The notes: a model not told the origin generated them from the sequence alone. Positions 1 through 9,518 are shown, numbered from the stretch's first letter. The stretch is 33,208 bases of DNA from Bacteroidota bacterium (GCA_027492915.1 JAPUDW010000398.1:1-33208); one strand, 5' to 3'. Numbers and translations: made by a program.

Positions 1-55
1 TACCGAGTACCGAGTACCGAGTACCGAGTACCGAGTACCGAGTACCGAGTACCGA
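1..55. repeat. 7-bp tandem repeat (TACCGAG)n
   Basis: Nearly eight perfect head-to-tail copies of TACCGAG open the window, and the array may continue to the left. Nothing in it suggests coding. Such heptamer arrays are slippage-prone and can vary in copy number between strains. The true length is unknown because the window edge cuts it. Confidence 0.97.
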
Positions 56-159
56 CTAAAGGATAAAATAGTTGAAGGCTGATGCCCATATGATTAATGT
101 CTGCAAGCGGATGTTTGTGAGCAGATACCAGCTTTCTAGTGCCAACTAACATCCAGCGA

Positions 160-188
160 TGTAGGGACGAGGCGTGCCTCGTCCGCCG
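160..188. repeat. Dispersed GTAGGG hairpin repeat
   Basis: GTAGG is followed by a perfect hairpin, GACGAGGC-GT-GCCTCGTC, and then CGCC. It is one member of a family of intergenic hairpins seen also near 2.28, 21.75, 21.79 and 24.6-24.8 kb. The rest of 56-227 shows no gene. Confidence 0.8.
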
Positions 189-227
189 CTCATCACCACA
201 TAAATTCTTGTTGTACGGGTAGACAAC

Positions 228-255
228 AAAAAGGCGGCTGGTGTGCCGCCCTTTG
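228..255 (-). terminator. Rho-independent terminator of the sugar ABC operon
   Basis: Read on the minus strand, the stem GGCGGC-acacca-GCCGCC is followed directly by TTTTTG. It lies about 20 bp beyond the stop of the MalG-like permease gene and so ends the transporter operon. Confidence 0.8.
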
Positions 256-274
256 CGAAATTGTGAATACTGCC

Positions 275-1132
275 CTACCCCTTGATGCTGCCTGCTAGCA
301 AGCCGCGAATGAAGTAGCGACCGAGCAGGATGTACACCAGCAGCGTGGGCAGCGCGGTTAGGAAGGCACCCGCCATCTGCACGTTCCACTCGACCACCTG
401 ACTACCGGCGAGGTTTTGCAGCGCAACGGTGATCGGCTGCGAACCGGTGTTGGTGATAATCACCCCAAACAGGAATTCGTTCCAGATTTGCGTGAACTGC
501 CAGATGATGACGACTACAAACCCCGGCAGCGAGATCGGCAGCAGGATGTGCCAGTACAGGCCGAAGAACCCTGCCCCATCAATGCCACCGGCTTCCAACA
601 TTTCGGTCGGCACTTCAGCATAATAGTTGCGGAAGATGAGCGTGGTAATCGGCAGGCCGTACACCACATGCACGAGTATCAGCCCGAAAATGCTGCCGAA
701 CAGCTTTAAACTTTGCAAGAGCTGCACCAGCGGAATCAAGATCGCCTGATACGGGATGAACATGCCGAACAACATCAGCGGGAAGATAATGTTCGCGCCG
801 CGAAAGTGCCACTTCGACAGCACATAACCGTTCATCGACCCCAAAATGGCCGACAGCGCGGTTGCCGGAAACACCAGCAGCAAACTATTAACGAAGCTCG
901 GCGCTAACCGTTCGATGGCACGGGCGAAGCTGTCGAGCGTGAATGAGGTGGGGAGCTGCCACATCGTATTAATGCTCACCTGATCGATGCTCTTGAAGCT
1001 GGTGACCAGCACCATGTACACCGGCACAAGGAAAAAGATCGAGGCGATAATCAGCACCGCGTACAGCGCTATCCGCCACGGGGTAATGCGCGATGGTGTC
1101 GCCGATGGGCGAGGCGTAAGGATGGTGGTCAT
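275..1132 (-). CDS. Carbohydrate ABC transporter permease, MalG type
   Basis: This is the second inner-membrane permease of a CUT1 sugar importer, 285 residues, the usual length. An N-terminal membrane segment (about residues 20-45) is followed by several more hydrophobic helices. The cytoplasmic EAA loop is visible at about residues 180-200 ([15 protein letters not shown]), where the ATPase docks. Its ATG overlaps the TGA of the upstream MalF-like gene by four bases (ATGA), so the two are translationally coupled. It is the last gene of the operon and a terminator follows. No ATP-binding subunit is encoded in the operon, so a shared MsmK-like ATPase elsewhere is expected (inference). The family call is firm; the sugar is inferred from the binding protein. 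Confidence 0.95.
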   Translation of the reverse strand: MTTILTPRPSATPSRITPWRIALYAVLIIASIFFLVPVYMVLVTSFKSIDQVSINTMWQLPTSFTLDSFARAIERLAPSFVNSLLLVFPATALSAILGSMNGYVLSKWHFRGANIIFPLMLFGMFIPYQAILIPLVQLLQSLKLFGSIFGLILVHVVYGLPITTLIFRNYYAEVPTEMLEAGGIDGAGFFGLYWHILLPISLPGFVVVIIWQFTQIWNEFLFGVIITNTGSQPITVALQNLAGSQVVEWNVQMAGAFLTALPTLLVYILLGRYFIRGLLAGSIKG

Positions 1133-2235
1133 AAGGTTGTCTCCGAGCGCAACTGGCTCACCAGATAGGGAACGATGACGATGGCAACCAGAATGAGCAT
1201 AATCATCGCAATCGCAGCCCCCTGCCCGAACTCGTTCGAGCGGAAGGTCGTGAAGTACATATTCAGGCCGGGCATGTCGATGTAGCGGTTGTCGCCACCG
1301 CCCATCGCGTACACAAGGTCGAATATCTTGAGCGAAATGTGACCGAGGATAATCATCGCACTCAGCGTAATCGGTGCCAGCAGCGGGAACACGATATAGC
1401 GGTAAATGCCGAGTTCGTTTGCACCGTCCACCCGCCCTGCTTCACGCAGTTCGTCGGGGATGCCGCGCAAACCCGCCAGATACATCGCCATCGTGTAGCC
1501 GGACATCTGCCACCCTGCCGCAACCACAATCGCGATCAGCGCGAGATTAAAGCCGTGCGTTTCCGGCGCGGCGAGGCCATTGAGACCACGCGCCCCGCCG
1601 AAGGAAATCCACGCGCCCATCAAGATCGCCAGAGCGGTAATGATCGCCGCCGCCATCGACCGCCGCAGCACCCAGTAACGCAGCGCAAAGAAGATGACCA
1701 CGCCCAGCACGATAATCGCTAAGATTTCCGGTAAGAGCTGCCAGTTAAATTCCAGCCAGCGTTCCTGACTGATAAACCATTTGAACTGCCCCGGTGGCAG
1801 CCCGATGAGGGGCGGTATCGCGTTGATGCCGCTGGTGGGGTTAAACAGCCACTTCCACGCCACCCCCGTGACAACAAACGACAGCGCCATCGGGAACAGG
1901 AAAATCGTGCGAAAAATGCTCTCGCCCTTCACTTTTTGGTCGAGCAGAATAGCCAAACCCATGCCAAGAACGAGGCACACGAGAATAAACAAAATGGTGA
2001 AAAAAACAGTATTAACCATATCCACGCGGAAACGCCCATTGAGCGTGCCGGTGAACAAATCTTGATAATTTTTCAGCCCGATAAATTTGGCTGGCAGCCC
2101 ACTCAACTGCTGAAGCGCGTTCGAATCGGTCATGGAGGTGTAACCCGTCCACGCGATAAAGCCGTAGACGAAGATCGCCAGCAAAATTACCGACGGCATC
2201 AGCATGACGATGGCGGTAACACGGTCACGGTTCAT
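1129..2235 (-). CDS. Carbohydrate ABC transporter permease, MalF type
   Basis: This is the first permease of the CUT1 importer, 368 residues from the chosen start. The open frame extends 24 codons further upstream to 2307, but the ATG at 2235 has a strong ribosome site (GAGGAG, 6-nt spacer) and begins the typical short cytoplasmic N-terminus before the first membrane helix ([16 protein letters not shown]). The EAA loop reads [18 protein letters not shown] roughly 60-residue hydrophobic stretch in the middle, including a run of helices around residues 170-215, makes it longer than many MalF-like proteins. It overlaps the MalG-like gene by 4 bp downstream. It is separated from the binding-protein gene by 115 bp that hold a hairpin. 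Confidence 0.95.
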   Translation of the reverse strand: MNRDRVTAIVMLMPSVILLAIFVYGFIAWTGYTSMTDSNALQQLSGLPAKFIGLKNYQDLFTGTLNGRFRVDMVNTVFFTILFILVCLVLGMGLAILLDQKVKGESIFRTIFLFPMALSFVVTGVAWKWLFNPTSGINAIPPLIGLPPGQFKWFISQERWLEFNWQLLPEILAIIVLGVVIFFALRYWVLRRSMAAAIITALAILMGAWISFGGARGLNGLAAPETHGFNLALIAIVVAAGWQMSGYTMAMYLAGLRGIPDELREAGRVDGANELGIYRYIVFPLLAPITLSAMIILGHISLKIFDLVYAMGGGDNRYIDMPGLNMYFTTFRSNEFGQGAAIAMIMLILVAIVIVPYLVSQLRSETTL

Positions 2236-2273
2236 AGCTAACTCCTCGGAGCAAACGTCCGACCCCGATATAA

Positions 2274-2302
2274 CGTAAGGGCGCATATGCTGCGCCCCTA
2301 CA
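2274..2302. repeat. Intercistronic GTAGGG hairpin repeat
   Basis: On the minus strand this reads GTAGG followed by the perfect stem GGGCGCA-gcata-TGCGCCC. It sits between the sugar-binding-protein gene and the MalF-like gene of one operon. There is no U-tract, so it is more likely to stabilise the 3' end of the upstream message or to lower downstream expression than to terminate fully (inference). Confidence 0.7.
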
Positions 2303-2350
2303 TTCAAATCTCGTTTTGGGATGCCCCCGTTAACGGGAGCCGCAGCACAC

Positions 2351-3634
2351 TTAGCCGCCGATGCCGGTCTGGATCGCCAGAGCAGCCGCGTTGGCCGAAG
2401 CCGAAGCCGAGTCCTTATCCGCTTGGAAGGTGCCGATGATGTTCAGGAAGCCGCTGTCAAAGGCTGCCGGAGCAACCGCGCCGTGACGTTGGCTGCCGAC
2501 GATGGTGTTGGTCGTCCAGTCCTTGTAGGCGCTCTGGAAATAAGCGTTGTACAGGGTAGCATCGTCGATCTTCGCGGTGGTGTTGGCGGGCAGTGAACCC
2601 TTCAGCGGGTTGAAGATGTCTTGAGCTTCAGCCGAGCCGAGGAAGTTCAGCCATGCACGCACGTTTTCGGGATGCTTGACACCCTTGGGCAGACCGAAGG
2701 TGTCCGAGAGCATCATGAACACGCCGTCGGTGCCGGGGGCAGCCGACCATGCGAAGTCAACATTGGGTTCGAGGCTCAGGTCAGCGATGAAGTAACCGGC
2801 AGCCCAGTCGCCCATCACATTGAAGGCGGCCTGACCGTCAATCACCTGCTTGGAAGCATCCTGCCACGAAATGGCGTTCATGTCTTCGTTCGCGCAAGCC
2901 AGAACCTTGCCGTATGTGTCCCACGCCTGAATGGATTCAGGGCTGGTCCAGTTGGTGGTACCGTTCCACAGGCCGTTGTAACCATCGGCACCGAGGACAC
3001 CGAGGGCGACGCTTTCCCACAGGTGGGATTGAGTCCAGTTTTCACCGATGGAAATTGGGGTCACGCCAGCCGCTTGCAGCGCGGGGCAAGTGGTATCCAC
3101 GAATTCAGCCCAGTCCTTCGGCACGGTGACGCCCCATTCTTCGAGCTTGCTGGGGACATACCACAGCACGTTCGAACGGTGAATGTTAACGGGTACCGAG
3201 TAGATGTTGCCTTCAGCATCGCTGATGAGGTCGAGCAAACCCTGAGGATATTGTTCCAGCCAACCATTGGCTTCGAAAATGTCGTTCAGGGGTTCCATAC
3301 GACCGGCCTTCACCCACAGCGAGTTGAGTTCAGCACCGGCGTGTACTTGGAAGGTGTCCGGCGGGTCGCCACCGAGCATACGGGTGGTCAACACGGCACG
3401 GGCATTCACGCCCGAACCACCGGCAACAGCCGAGTTGATGATGTTGATGTTCGGGTATAGTTCGTTAAATTTGGCGATCAGCGCCTCAAGACCCAGAGCC
3501 TCGCCACCACCTGTCCACCACGAGAAAATCTCCAAATCGCCAGAGAGATCATCCTGCGCCGACGCCATGCTGGCAAAACTCAGCATGAAAGTCATCGCAA
3601 GGACAACTAATAAAAACTTCTTTCCGTATTTCAT
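2351..3634 (-). CDS. Extracellular sugar-binding protein, glucose/galactose type (CUT1)
   Basis: This is the solute-binding protein of the importer, 427 residues. The ATG at 3634 is chosen over the longer frame to 3670 because it has AAGGA at 7 nt and begins a textbook signal peptide (MKYGKK, hydrophobic core, cut near ASMASA-QDD). There is no lipobox cysteine, which is unusual for a protein that must stay near a membrane permease in a monoderm. Blocks such as GDPPDTFQVHAG, VPVNIHRSNV, GENWTQSHLWESVALG, FNVMGDWAAGYF and FNPLKGS match, from memory, the Thermus thermophilus glucose/galactose-binding protein and related glucose/mannose binders. A glucose, galactose or mannose substrate is therefore likely, though not proven. 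It is the first gene of the operon, ahead of the two permeases. Confidence 0.93.
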   Translation of the reverse strand: MKYGKKFLLVVLAMTFMLSFASMASAQDDLSGDLEIFSWWTGGGEALGLEALIAKFNELYPNINIINSAVAGGSGVNARAVLTTRMLGGDPPDTFQVHAGAELNSLWVKAGRMEPLNDIFEANGWLEQYPQGLLDLISDAEGNIYSVPVNIHRSNVLWYVPSKLEEWGVTVPKDWAEFVDTTCPALQAAGVTPISIGENWTQSHLWESVALGVLGADGYNGLWNGTTNWTSPESIQAWDTYGKVLACANEDMNAISWQDASKQVIDGQAAFNVMGDWAAGYFIADLSLEPNVDFAWSAAPGTDGVFMMLSDTFGLPKGVKHPENVRAWLNFLGSAEAQDIFNPLKGSLPANTTAKIDDATLYNAYFQSAYKDWTTNTIVGSQRHGAVAPAAFDSGFLNIIGTFQADKDSASASANAAALAIQTGIGG

Positions 3635-3670
3635 GCAAAATTCCTTAAATACCATTTCATAGAGCATCAA

Positions 3671-3928
3671 TATTTCTAAAAGCGACTTTTAGTTTAAGGA
3701 CAACCAAAAGCCACCTCCCGTTGTATCATAGGTATCGTTTTTTTACTAGCTTTTTCGCTTGCTTTGAGCAGGTTGCACAACACCAGAAAGCTAAAACGCT
3801 ATAAAACGAAACCTAATAATAGATATAAAAATGATTCATGTTTACAGCAGCACATATTCGGTGTTATCGCCCCAATGCAGTAGAATAAGAATTATCATAT
3901 GACATTCACGAATGAGATGAGGCTATAG
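3671..3928. other. Divergent intergenic region, no gene seen
   Basis: AT-rich spacer between the divergently transcribed sugar importer (minus) and the aldo/keto reductase (plus). It must carry both promoters. TAGAAT at 3881-3886 is a plausible -10 for the reductase, but no convincing -35 or clean operator palindrome was found. Confidence 0.5.
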
Positions 3929-4948
3929 ATGACCCTACCCCAGTCGGCCTATCGTCCGTTCGGCGACGATATGACTATTTGCCGCTTGCTCAACGGACTC
4001 TGGCAAGTCTCCGGCGCGCACGGCACCATCGACCCGCGCAAAGCTATCCCTGATATGCTCGACTATCATGAAGCGGGTTTTACAACGTGGGATTTAGCCG
4101 ACCATTACGGGCCAGCCGAAGACTTCATTGCCCTCTTTCGCGATTGGCTAGTGACGGCGCGGGGTGAGGATGCGCTGAGCGAAACCTTAGCCTTCACCAA
4201 ATGGGTACCGCGTCCGGTCGCCATGTCCCGCGAAACGGTGGAAGCTGCCGTCGATACCAGCCTGCGCCGGATGCAAGTTGAACGGCTTGACCTGTTACAA
4301 TTTCATTGGTGGGATTACAGCAATCCGGCCTATATGGACGCGCTCCACCACCTCGGCGACTTGCAGCAGGCGGGTAAAATCCGGCATCTGGCTCTGACCA
4401 ACTTCGATACCGAGCACCTCAGAATGATTGTCGAAGGCGGCATCAAGATCGTATCGAATCAGGTGCAGTTTTCGCTGGTTGACCGCCGACCGGAAGCCAA
4501 GATGATCCCCTTTTGCCAGCAGCACGGCATCACACTATTGACCTATGGCACCTACTGCGGCGGCTTACTCAGCGAAAAATATCTTGGGGTAGAGGAACCG
4601 CGTGTTCCCGAACTCGATACCGCCAGCCTGAGGAAGTACATCAATATGATTGATGCGTGGGGCGGTTGGGAAGCCTTTCAGCAACTGCTAGCGGCTTTAA
4701 AACAAATCGCCGATAAGCACAACGTCAGCCTTGCGAATGTGGCGGTGAAAGCCATCCTCGACAAACCAGCCGTTGCGGGGGTGATCGTCGGCGCTCGGTT
4801 GGGGTTAACCGAACACCGCGAGAACAATACGCGGGTATTCACCTTTGAACTCGATGCCGACGACTACGCCGCCATCGACCGCGTTAGCCAGCACGGGCGC
4901 GACCTGATCCATGTCATTGGCGACTGTGGTGACGAATACCGGCGGTAA
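3929..4948 (+). CDS. Aldo/keto reductase
   Basis: NAD(P)H-dependent (beta/alpha)8-barrel oxidoreductase of 339 residues. The catalytic tetrad is visible: Asp55 and Tyr60 in WDLADHYG, Lys91 in FTKW and His126 in QFHWWD. The barrel then runs through GKIRHLALTNF, VSNQVQFSLV (strand 6) and AGVIVGAR near the C-terminus, which is part of the cofactor-binding end. The start is supported by GAGG six nt upstream. The gene stands alone, divergent from the sugar importer. A sugar or aldehyde substrate is possible from that position, but the sequence does not decide it. Its closest subgroup seems to be the longer 320-340 residue bacterial/plant-type AKRs rather than the 280-residue ones. Confidence 0.9.
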   Translation: MTLPQSAYRPFGDDMTICRLLNGLWQVSGAHGTIDPRKAIPDMLDYHEAGFTTWDLADHYGPAEDFIALFRDWLVTARGEDALSETLAFTKWVPRPVAMSRETVEAAVDTSLRRMQVERLDLLQFHWWDYSNPAYMDALHHLGDLQQAGKIRHLALTNFDTEHLRMIVEGGIKIVSNQVQFSLVDRRPEAKMIPFCQQHGITLLTYGTYCGGLLSEKYLGVEEPRVPELDTASLRKYINMIDAWGGWEAFQQLLAALKQIADKHNVSLANVAVKAILDKPAVAGVIVGARLGLTEHRENNTRVFTFELDADDYAAIDRVSQHGRDLIHVIGDCGDEYRR

Positions 4949-5063
4949 ATTCACATTGTAGAGATTTGCCGTTGGCAAGACAAATCATGTTTCTGTAGCG
5001 ATACAGTGCGCCTCATACGCCTCCCATGACTAACCAACCGTCGCAGAGGACTATCTATTGCCG

Positions 5064-5069
5064 TATAAT
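5064..5069 (+). promoter_or_regulatory. Candidate -10 box for the methyltransferase
   Basis: A perfect TATAAT lies about 70 bp before the methyltransferase start, within an AT-rich stretch (CCGTATAATAAAAAC). No good -35 hexamer stands at 16-18 bp, so the call is tentative. Confidence 0.4.
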
Positions 5070-5140
5070 AAAAACAAATAAGGTCACAAAACAACTCTCG
5101 TCGCACTCCGATTGGTAGCCAATAGGCAAGGATGGTTCCC

Positions 5141-5752
5141 ATGAGCGAGATTGATTCCAATGGATATGAGGAGATCGCGAGCATTTACATTGCCGGACGT
5201 GGCACCCGTGCCCTAGTTGGCGATTCGGTCGGTGCCGCTACCGTCCGCGCGTGGGCACAAGCCTTTCCCACAGGTGCGACAGTCCTCGACCTCGGTTCTG
5301 GCCCCGGTGAGCCGAGCACACGCATCTTGCAGGAGGAAGGCCTCGCGACCTACGCAGTCGAAGCATCAGCAGCGATGGTCGCGGCATTCCGCAAGAATTT
5401 CCCAGACGTGCCAATCGAGCAAAACACAGTCGAAGCATCTAACTTCTTCGACCGGACATTCGATGGTGTGCTGGCGTGGGGACTTCTGTTCTTGCTCAAG
5501 CCAGCAGCTCAAGCGCTTGTCATCGAGAAAGTGGCAGGCGCGCTCAACCCCGGAGGACGTTTCCTTTTCACCGCCCCTAAAGAGCCTCTCGAATGGTTGG
5601 ATGGCATGACCGACCGACCATCGCAGTCACTCGGGGCGCAAACCTATGAGCAACTGCTGCGCGATGCCGGTCTAACGTGGGTGTCCGAAGCGGAGGACGA
5701 GGGCGGGAACCACTATTACGTCGTCGAAAAGCGGCAGCCGAGGCGTAGCTGA
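5141..5752 (+). CDS. Class I SAM-dependent methyltransferase
   Basis: Small soluble methyltransferase of 203 residues. The glycine-rich SAM-binding motif I is clear (VLDLGSGPGEPS, about residues 48-59), followed by the acidic end of strand 2 (YAVEAS). The later FDGVLAWGLLFLL region is the motif II/post-I strand, and LNPGGRFLFTAP is motif III. The frame is open from 5132, but the ATG at 5141 has AAGGA at the right distance and is preferred. The overall pattern (a methyltransferase domain covering nearly the whole chain) resembles small-molecule methylases of the ubiE/trans-aconitate type. The substrate cannot be read from the sequence. It is monocistronic, convergent with typA. Confidence 0.88.
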   Translation: MSEIDSNGYEEIASIYIAGRGTRALVGDSVGAATVRAWAQAFPTGATVLDLGSGPGEPSTRILQEEGLATYAVEASAAMVAAFRKNFPDVPIEQNTVEASNFFDRTFDGVLAWGLLFLLKPAAQALVIEKVAGALNPGGRFLFTAPKEPLEWLDGMTDRPSQSLGAQTYEQLLRDAGLTWVSEAEDEGGNHYYVVEKRQPRRS

Positions 5753-6150
5753 ATACTAAACGACTAAATGCGATTATCAACAGCATCAATCGGCGCATAT
5801 AAGCCTCCCGAATAAACGGCTATACCCTATCCGCATTGCTACCTATAAGTATCACCCTATCACAAACAGAAAATAAATTCTACCCTTCTCGGTTAGAATT
5901 CGGTTTCAGTATAATTTGAGTGTCCTTACTTTCGCCATTTGCACCCGTGCCAACCCGTTTCACACCTCCCTGCCGTTACAAACCTTCCGGTTAGAATTCA
6001 GTTTGTATCAAGCACCTCGTAATGATTAATAATCCCGAAATGGTTCACAAGGGTTCAAAAAACCCCTTTTTACCTGATACGACCTGTTTAACAGGTAAAC
6101 CCCAAAGTTAGAATCAGTTTTCTGTGTTTCGTTTCTTACGGGTCATCATG
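5753..6150. other. Gene-free spacer with three GTTAGAATTC-type direct repeats
   Basis: About 400 bp without a convincing reading frame between convergent genes. Three copies of a short motif occur in direct orientation: GTTAGAATTCGGTTT at 5892, GTTAGAATTCAGTTT at 5990 and GTTAGAATCAGTTT at 6107. The first two also share the preceding ..CCTTC..CGG context. A further inverted pair, TTTACCTG/CAGGTAAA, lies around 6069-6098. Function unknown. Confidence 0.6.
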
Positions 6151-6180
6151 AAAATAAAAAGGCGCATTCGTAAATGCGCC
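6151..6180 (-). terminator. Rho-independent terminator of typA
   Basis: On the minus strand a perfect stem, GGCGCATT-tacg-AATGCGCC, is followed by TTTTTATTTT, 25 bp past the typA stop codon. This is one of the clearest terminators in the window. Confidence 0.9.
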
Positions 6181-6205
6181 TCTTATCATTTGGCTGCGTA
6201 ACCCA

Positions 6206-8056
6206 TTAACCGCCTTCGAGCATCTTTTCGCGGCGTTTGCGATCCTTCAAGCGTTCTTCCTGGTTGAGGATACGCTTACGCAGGCGCAAGTTTTGCGGTG
6301 TCACTTCCAGCAGCTCGTCCGCAGCCATGAACTCGATCCAGTCATCGAGACTCATATCACGCGGGGTATTCAAGCCAGAAGTCGTTTCGCTCGGCTTGGC
6401 ACGGAAGTTATTGAGCTGCTTTTCCTTGACCACGTTCAAATCCATATCACCGGGGCGAATATGTTCACCGATGACCATGCCTTCATAGACATCCGTACCG
6501 GGGCTGATGAAGTAGGTACCACGGGACTGCACGTTGACCATTGAATAAGGTGTTGCTACCCCTTGATCGCTGGCAACAAGGCTGCCGAACTGCCGACCGG
6601 GGACTTCACCAGCCAGCGGTTCATAACCGTAATGCAAGCTGTGAATTTGCCCCATGCCGCTGGTCGCCCGCATAAAATTGGCACGGAAACCGAGCATACC
6701 TCGTGTCGGCACAAGATACTTGATGTAAGTCGTGCCGCTTTCAGCGTGCATATCGGTCATTTGACCACGGCGACCACCAAGCATTTCGACGACGGTACCA
6801 ACCAGATTTTCGGTAATTTCGATGTGAACTTCTTCAATCGGTTCGAGGGTTTCTTCGGTCTCAGGATCAACACGGAAGATCACTTCCGGCTTGCTGACCT
6901 CAAACTCGTAGCCTTCGCGGCGCATCATTTCGATCAAAATACCAAGGTGGAGTTCACCACGTCCACTAACGATGAACTTATCCGGCGAGTCACCATCAGC
7001 TACGCGCAGCGCAACATTGCTGCGAATTTCATCGTACAGACGTTGGCGCAAACGACGAGAAGTACCCCATCCCTGCTTGCCTTCACGTCCGGTCAATGGT
7101 GAGGTATTGACACCAAAAGTCATCCGAACGGTCGGTTCTTCAACACTGATAGGCGGCAGCGCTTCAGTCACCAACGGGTCAGCAATCGTGTCGCTGATAC
7201 CCAGCGGGTCAAAGCCGCCGAAAGCCAGAATATCACCGGCTTGCACCACATCAACTTCATCTTTGGTGAGGTTGCGGAAGGTAAACAGGTATTCGATACG
7301 TCCGGTAATGCGCTCGCCCGTAGTGGTTAGGCGAACAGCAGACATACCCTTCTTCATCGTGCCTTCTAATAGGCGACCAATACCAATTTGACCTTTGTAG
7401 GTGTCGTATTCAAGGGTTGTGACCAGCAGTTTAGCCGGTGCATCCACGTCAACATCCGGCGCAGGAACTTCCTTAATAATGGTTTCGAACAACGGCGTTA
7501 AGTCGCTGTGCAGTCCGGCAGGTGCATAACCCGCTTTACCGACCAAACCGACGGCATAAACCACCGGAAATTCAGCCTGATAATCATTCGCGCCCAGTTC
7601 AATAAACAGGTCAAAGGTGTCGTTAAGCGCTTGATCGGGGTTGGCAAACGGACGGTCAACCTTGTTGATAACCACGATGACGCGCAAGCCCAAGCCGAGT
7701 GCCTTACGCAGCACAAAGCGGGTTTGGGGCATCGGGCCTTCCACAGCATCGACCAGCAGCAGCGCACCGTCAACCATGTTCAACACACGCTCGACCTCGC
7801 CGCCAAAATCAGCGTGACCGGGGGTATCCACAATGTTGATCTTGGTATCATGCCAGTGTACGGCAGTATTCTTGGCAAGAATGGTGATGCCACGCTCACG
7901 CTCTAAATCGTTGGAGTCCATGACGCGCTCGACAGATGCAGCGCCTTCGCGGAACACATTCGATTGCTTGAGCATTCCATCAACCAGTGTGGTTTTGCCG
8001 TGGTCGACGTGGGCAATAATCGCGATATTACGGATGTCATTTCGTACTTGAGTCAC
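6206..8056 (-). CDS. typA: Translational GTPase TypA/BipA
   Basis: Ribosome-binding GTPase of the EF-G family, 616 residues, the full family length. All G motifs are present: G1 AHVDHGKT (15-22), G2 RGIT (55-58), G3 DTPGH (77-81), G4 NKVD (131-134). Domains II, III and V follow, then the BipA-specific C-terminal domain that ends in a basic tail ([21 protein letters not shown]). It acts in the cytoplasm in 50S assembly and stress or cold growth (family knowledge). The start is GTG at 8056, supported by AGGA seven bases upstream. It is divergent from the large sensor kinase, and both promoters must share the short gap if the kinase starts early. A strong terminator follows. Confidence 0.98.
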   Translation of the reverse strand: MTQVRNDIRNIAIIAHVDHGKTTLVDGMLKQSNVFREGAASVERVMDSNDLERERGITILAKNTAVHWHDTKINIVDTPGHADFGGEVERVLNMVDGALLLVDAVEGPMPQTRFVLRKALGLGLRVIVVINKVDRPFANPDQALNDTFDLFIELGANDYQAEFPVVYAVGLVGKAGYAPAGLHSDLTPLFETIIKEVPAPDVDVDAPAKLLVTTLEYDTYKGQIGIGRLLEGTMKKGMSAVRLTTTGERITGRIEYLFTFRNLTKDEVDVVQAGDILAFGGFDPLGISDTIADPLVTEALPPISVEEPTVRMTFGVNTSPLTGREGKQGWGTSRRLRQRLYDEIRSNVALRVADGDSPDKFIVSGRGELHLGILIEMMRREGYEFEVSKPEVIFRVDPETEETLEPIEEVHIEITENLVGTVVEMLGGRRGQMTDMHAESGTTYIKYLVPTRGMLGFRANFMRATSGMGQIHSLHYGYEPLAGEVPGRQFGSLVASDQGVATPYSMVNVQSRGTYFISPGTDVYEGMVIGEHIRPGDMDLNVVKEKQLNNFRAKPSETTSGLNTPRDMSLDDWIEFMAADELLEVTPQNLRLRKRILNQEERLKDRKRREKMLEGG

Positions 8057-8267
8057 AATACATTCCTATGATCGGCTAGTATTCCAGCAGGGGATGTCCC
8101 CACTTCCCTCTCCCAGCGACAGAGCAAACTACGAACGTATTGATGAGCAGGAGCAGGCAGAAAAGTTTGAACTTTTCTATTCTATCAGATGGATAGGAGG
8201 AAAAGACAGAGGGGAAGCTGATTCCTATGCAGAAAATCAACATTACATACTACGAATCAATGTTAAG

Positions 8268-9518
8268 ATGATAATGTGGATTCATCATTTGAGATTAATT
8301 CCTGTAGTGATTGATGAGTTAAAGCTGCAAAGCACATTGAAAAAGCTATCCAAGTTCAACCCGTTGTTAGAACATCATTTAGCCGAGCTTGGCATTGATC
8401 CCGACAAAACGCATACGCCGGATCAGTGGCGAAAGCTGCTGGCTAAAATTAGCGATATTTACACGGATTATCAAGCAGCCGAAATTGACCTGCGCCAGAG
8501 TGAAATGCTCTACGAAGATTTGTATAACTCGACATGGCGGCAGACACAAGAACTCAGCTTGCTGGTGCGCGTGCGTGAAGCATTAGCCAATAAGGTGCAA
8601 TATGCCGATGTAATCCGCACGGTGGTAGATGCTACAGCAGAAGCATTTGGCTATACGCTGGTGACGATTTATTTACTGCGCGATGATGTGCTGCACTTGC
8701 AACACCAGTTCGGCTACGAGAACACAATCGCCCAGATGCCCATCAACAAAGGCATCATGGGACGGGTAGCACGTACAGGCCAAGCGGCGCTCGTCGAGGA
8801 CTGCCGACTCGACCCGGATTTCATCGGCGCAATTGATGGGCTGGTTTCCGAAGTCTGTGTGCCGATCCGCAATACGAAACAAATTGTTGGCGTACTCAAT
8901 GTGGAAACCCGCGCCCCTCATCGTCTTACTTCCAATGACCTCGATTTGATGTCCACCCTCAGCGAGCATGTGGGTTTGGCGTTGGAACGGGCAGAGTTGT
9001 ATTCGGCAGTAGAAGAAAGCAACCAGAAATATCACATGGTTGTGGACAACATCAACGAGGTGATTTTCCAAGTTGACATTAATGGCTATCTGACATTTTT
9101 GAATCCGGCATGGTACAAGCTTTCCGGCTATACGGTTGATCAAAGCTTGGGCAAGCACTTCGCAACCTTCATCGTGCCAAGCGCAATTGATGCCCTGACG
9201 CAAATGCAAAACTTATTGGTGAGCAATAATCAATCAGAGGCACGTTTTCAATCGACCCTGCTCAGACCAGATGGCAGCGGCGTTCCGGTCGAAGCTCGTG
9301 TTCAACGTACTTATGCGCCGGATGGGCAGTTCATCGGGCTAGGGGGTACTGCCTTCGACATCAGTGACCGCCTGCAAGCCGAACAACATGCGCGTGAAAC
9401 CCAGCTCATGGTGCGTGTGCAGGAGGCAATATCCAGCAAACTCGGCCTCAAAGATATGATTCGCAGCATTGTGGAAGTTACATCAGCGACCTTTGGCTAC
9501 GAGCTGGTGAGCGTCTAG
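8268..9518 (+). CDS. Sensor histidine kinase, N-terminal part (GAF-PAS-GAF), ends at in-frame amber
   Basis: This is the upstream half of a very large histidine kinase that stops at TAG (9516-9518) in the middle of its second GAF domain. The frame is open from ATG 8094, but the first 58 codons look non-conserved and would leave only 37 bp for the divergent typA promoter. ATG 8268 is therefore preferred; neither start has a good ribosome site. Counting from 8094: predicted helical/coiled-coil linker about 75-155, GAF1 about 155-305, PAS1 about 312-435 (VVDNINEVIFQVDINGYLTFLNPAW..LSGY), then the beginning of GAF2 (QEAISSKLGLKDMIRSIVE). Translation continues in the same frame immediately after the TAG, so this is half of a broken or recoded gene rather than a complete protein. 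Likely cytoplasmic: no membrane helix is seen. Confidence 0.8.
   Translation: MIMWIHHLRLIPVVIDELKLQSTLKKLSKFNPLLEHHLAELGIDPDKTHTPDQWRKLLAKISDIYTDYQAAEIDLRQSEMLYEDLYNSTWRQTQELSLLVRVREALANKVQYADVIRTVVDATAEAFGYTLVTIYLLRDDVLHLQHQFGYENTIAQMPINKGIMGRVARTGQAALVEDCRLDPDFIGAIDGLVSEVCVPIRNTKQIVGVLNVETRAPHRLTSNDLDLMSTLSEHVGLALERAELYSAVEESNQKYHMVVDNINEVIFQVDINGYLTFLNPAWYKLSGYTVDQSLGKHFATFIVPSAIDALTQMQNLLVSNNQSEARFQSTLLRPDGSGVPVEARVQRTYAPDGQFIGLGGTAFDISDRLQAEQHARETQLMVRVQEAISSKLGLKDMIRSIVEVTSATFGYELVSV

Noticed and set aside
2621..3460. Long plus-strand frame (279 residues) opposite the sugar-binding protein
   Set aside because: It is an antisense shadow of a clearly real gene; no domain features of its own.
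4951..5184. Minus-strand frame of 77 residues between the reductase and the methyltransferase
   Set aside because: It overlaps the methyltransferase start and promoter region, with no ribosome site or conserved motif.
6050..6066. GGGTT-caaaa-AACCC followed by CTTTTT as terminator of the methyltransferase gene
   Set aside because: The stem is only 5 bp and lies about 300 bp past the stop; kept out of the feature list.
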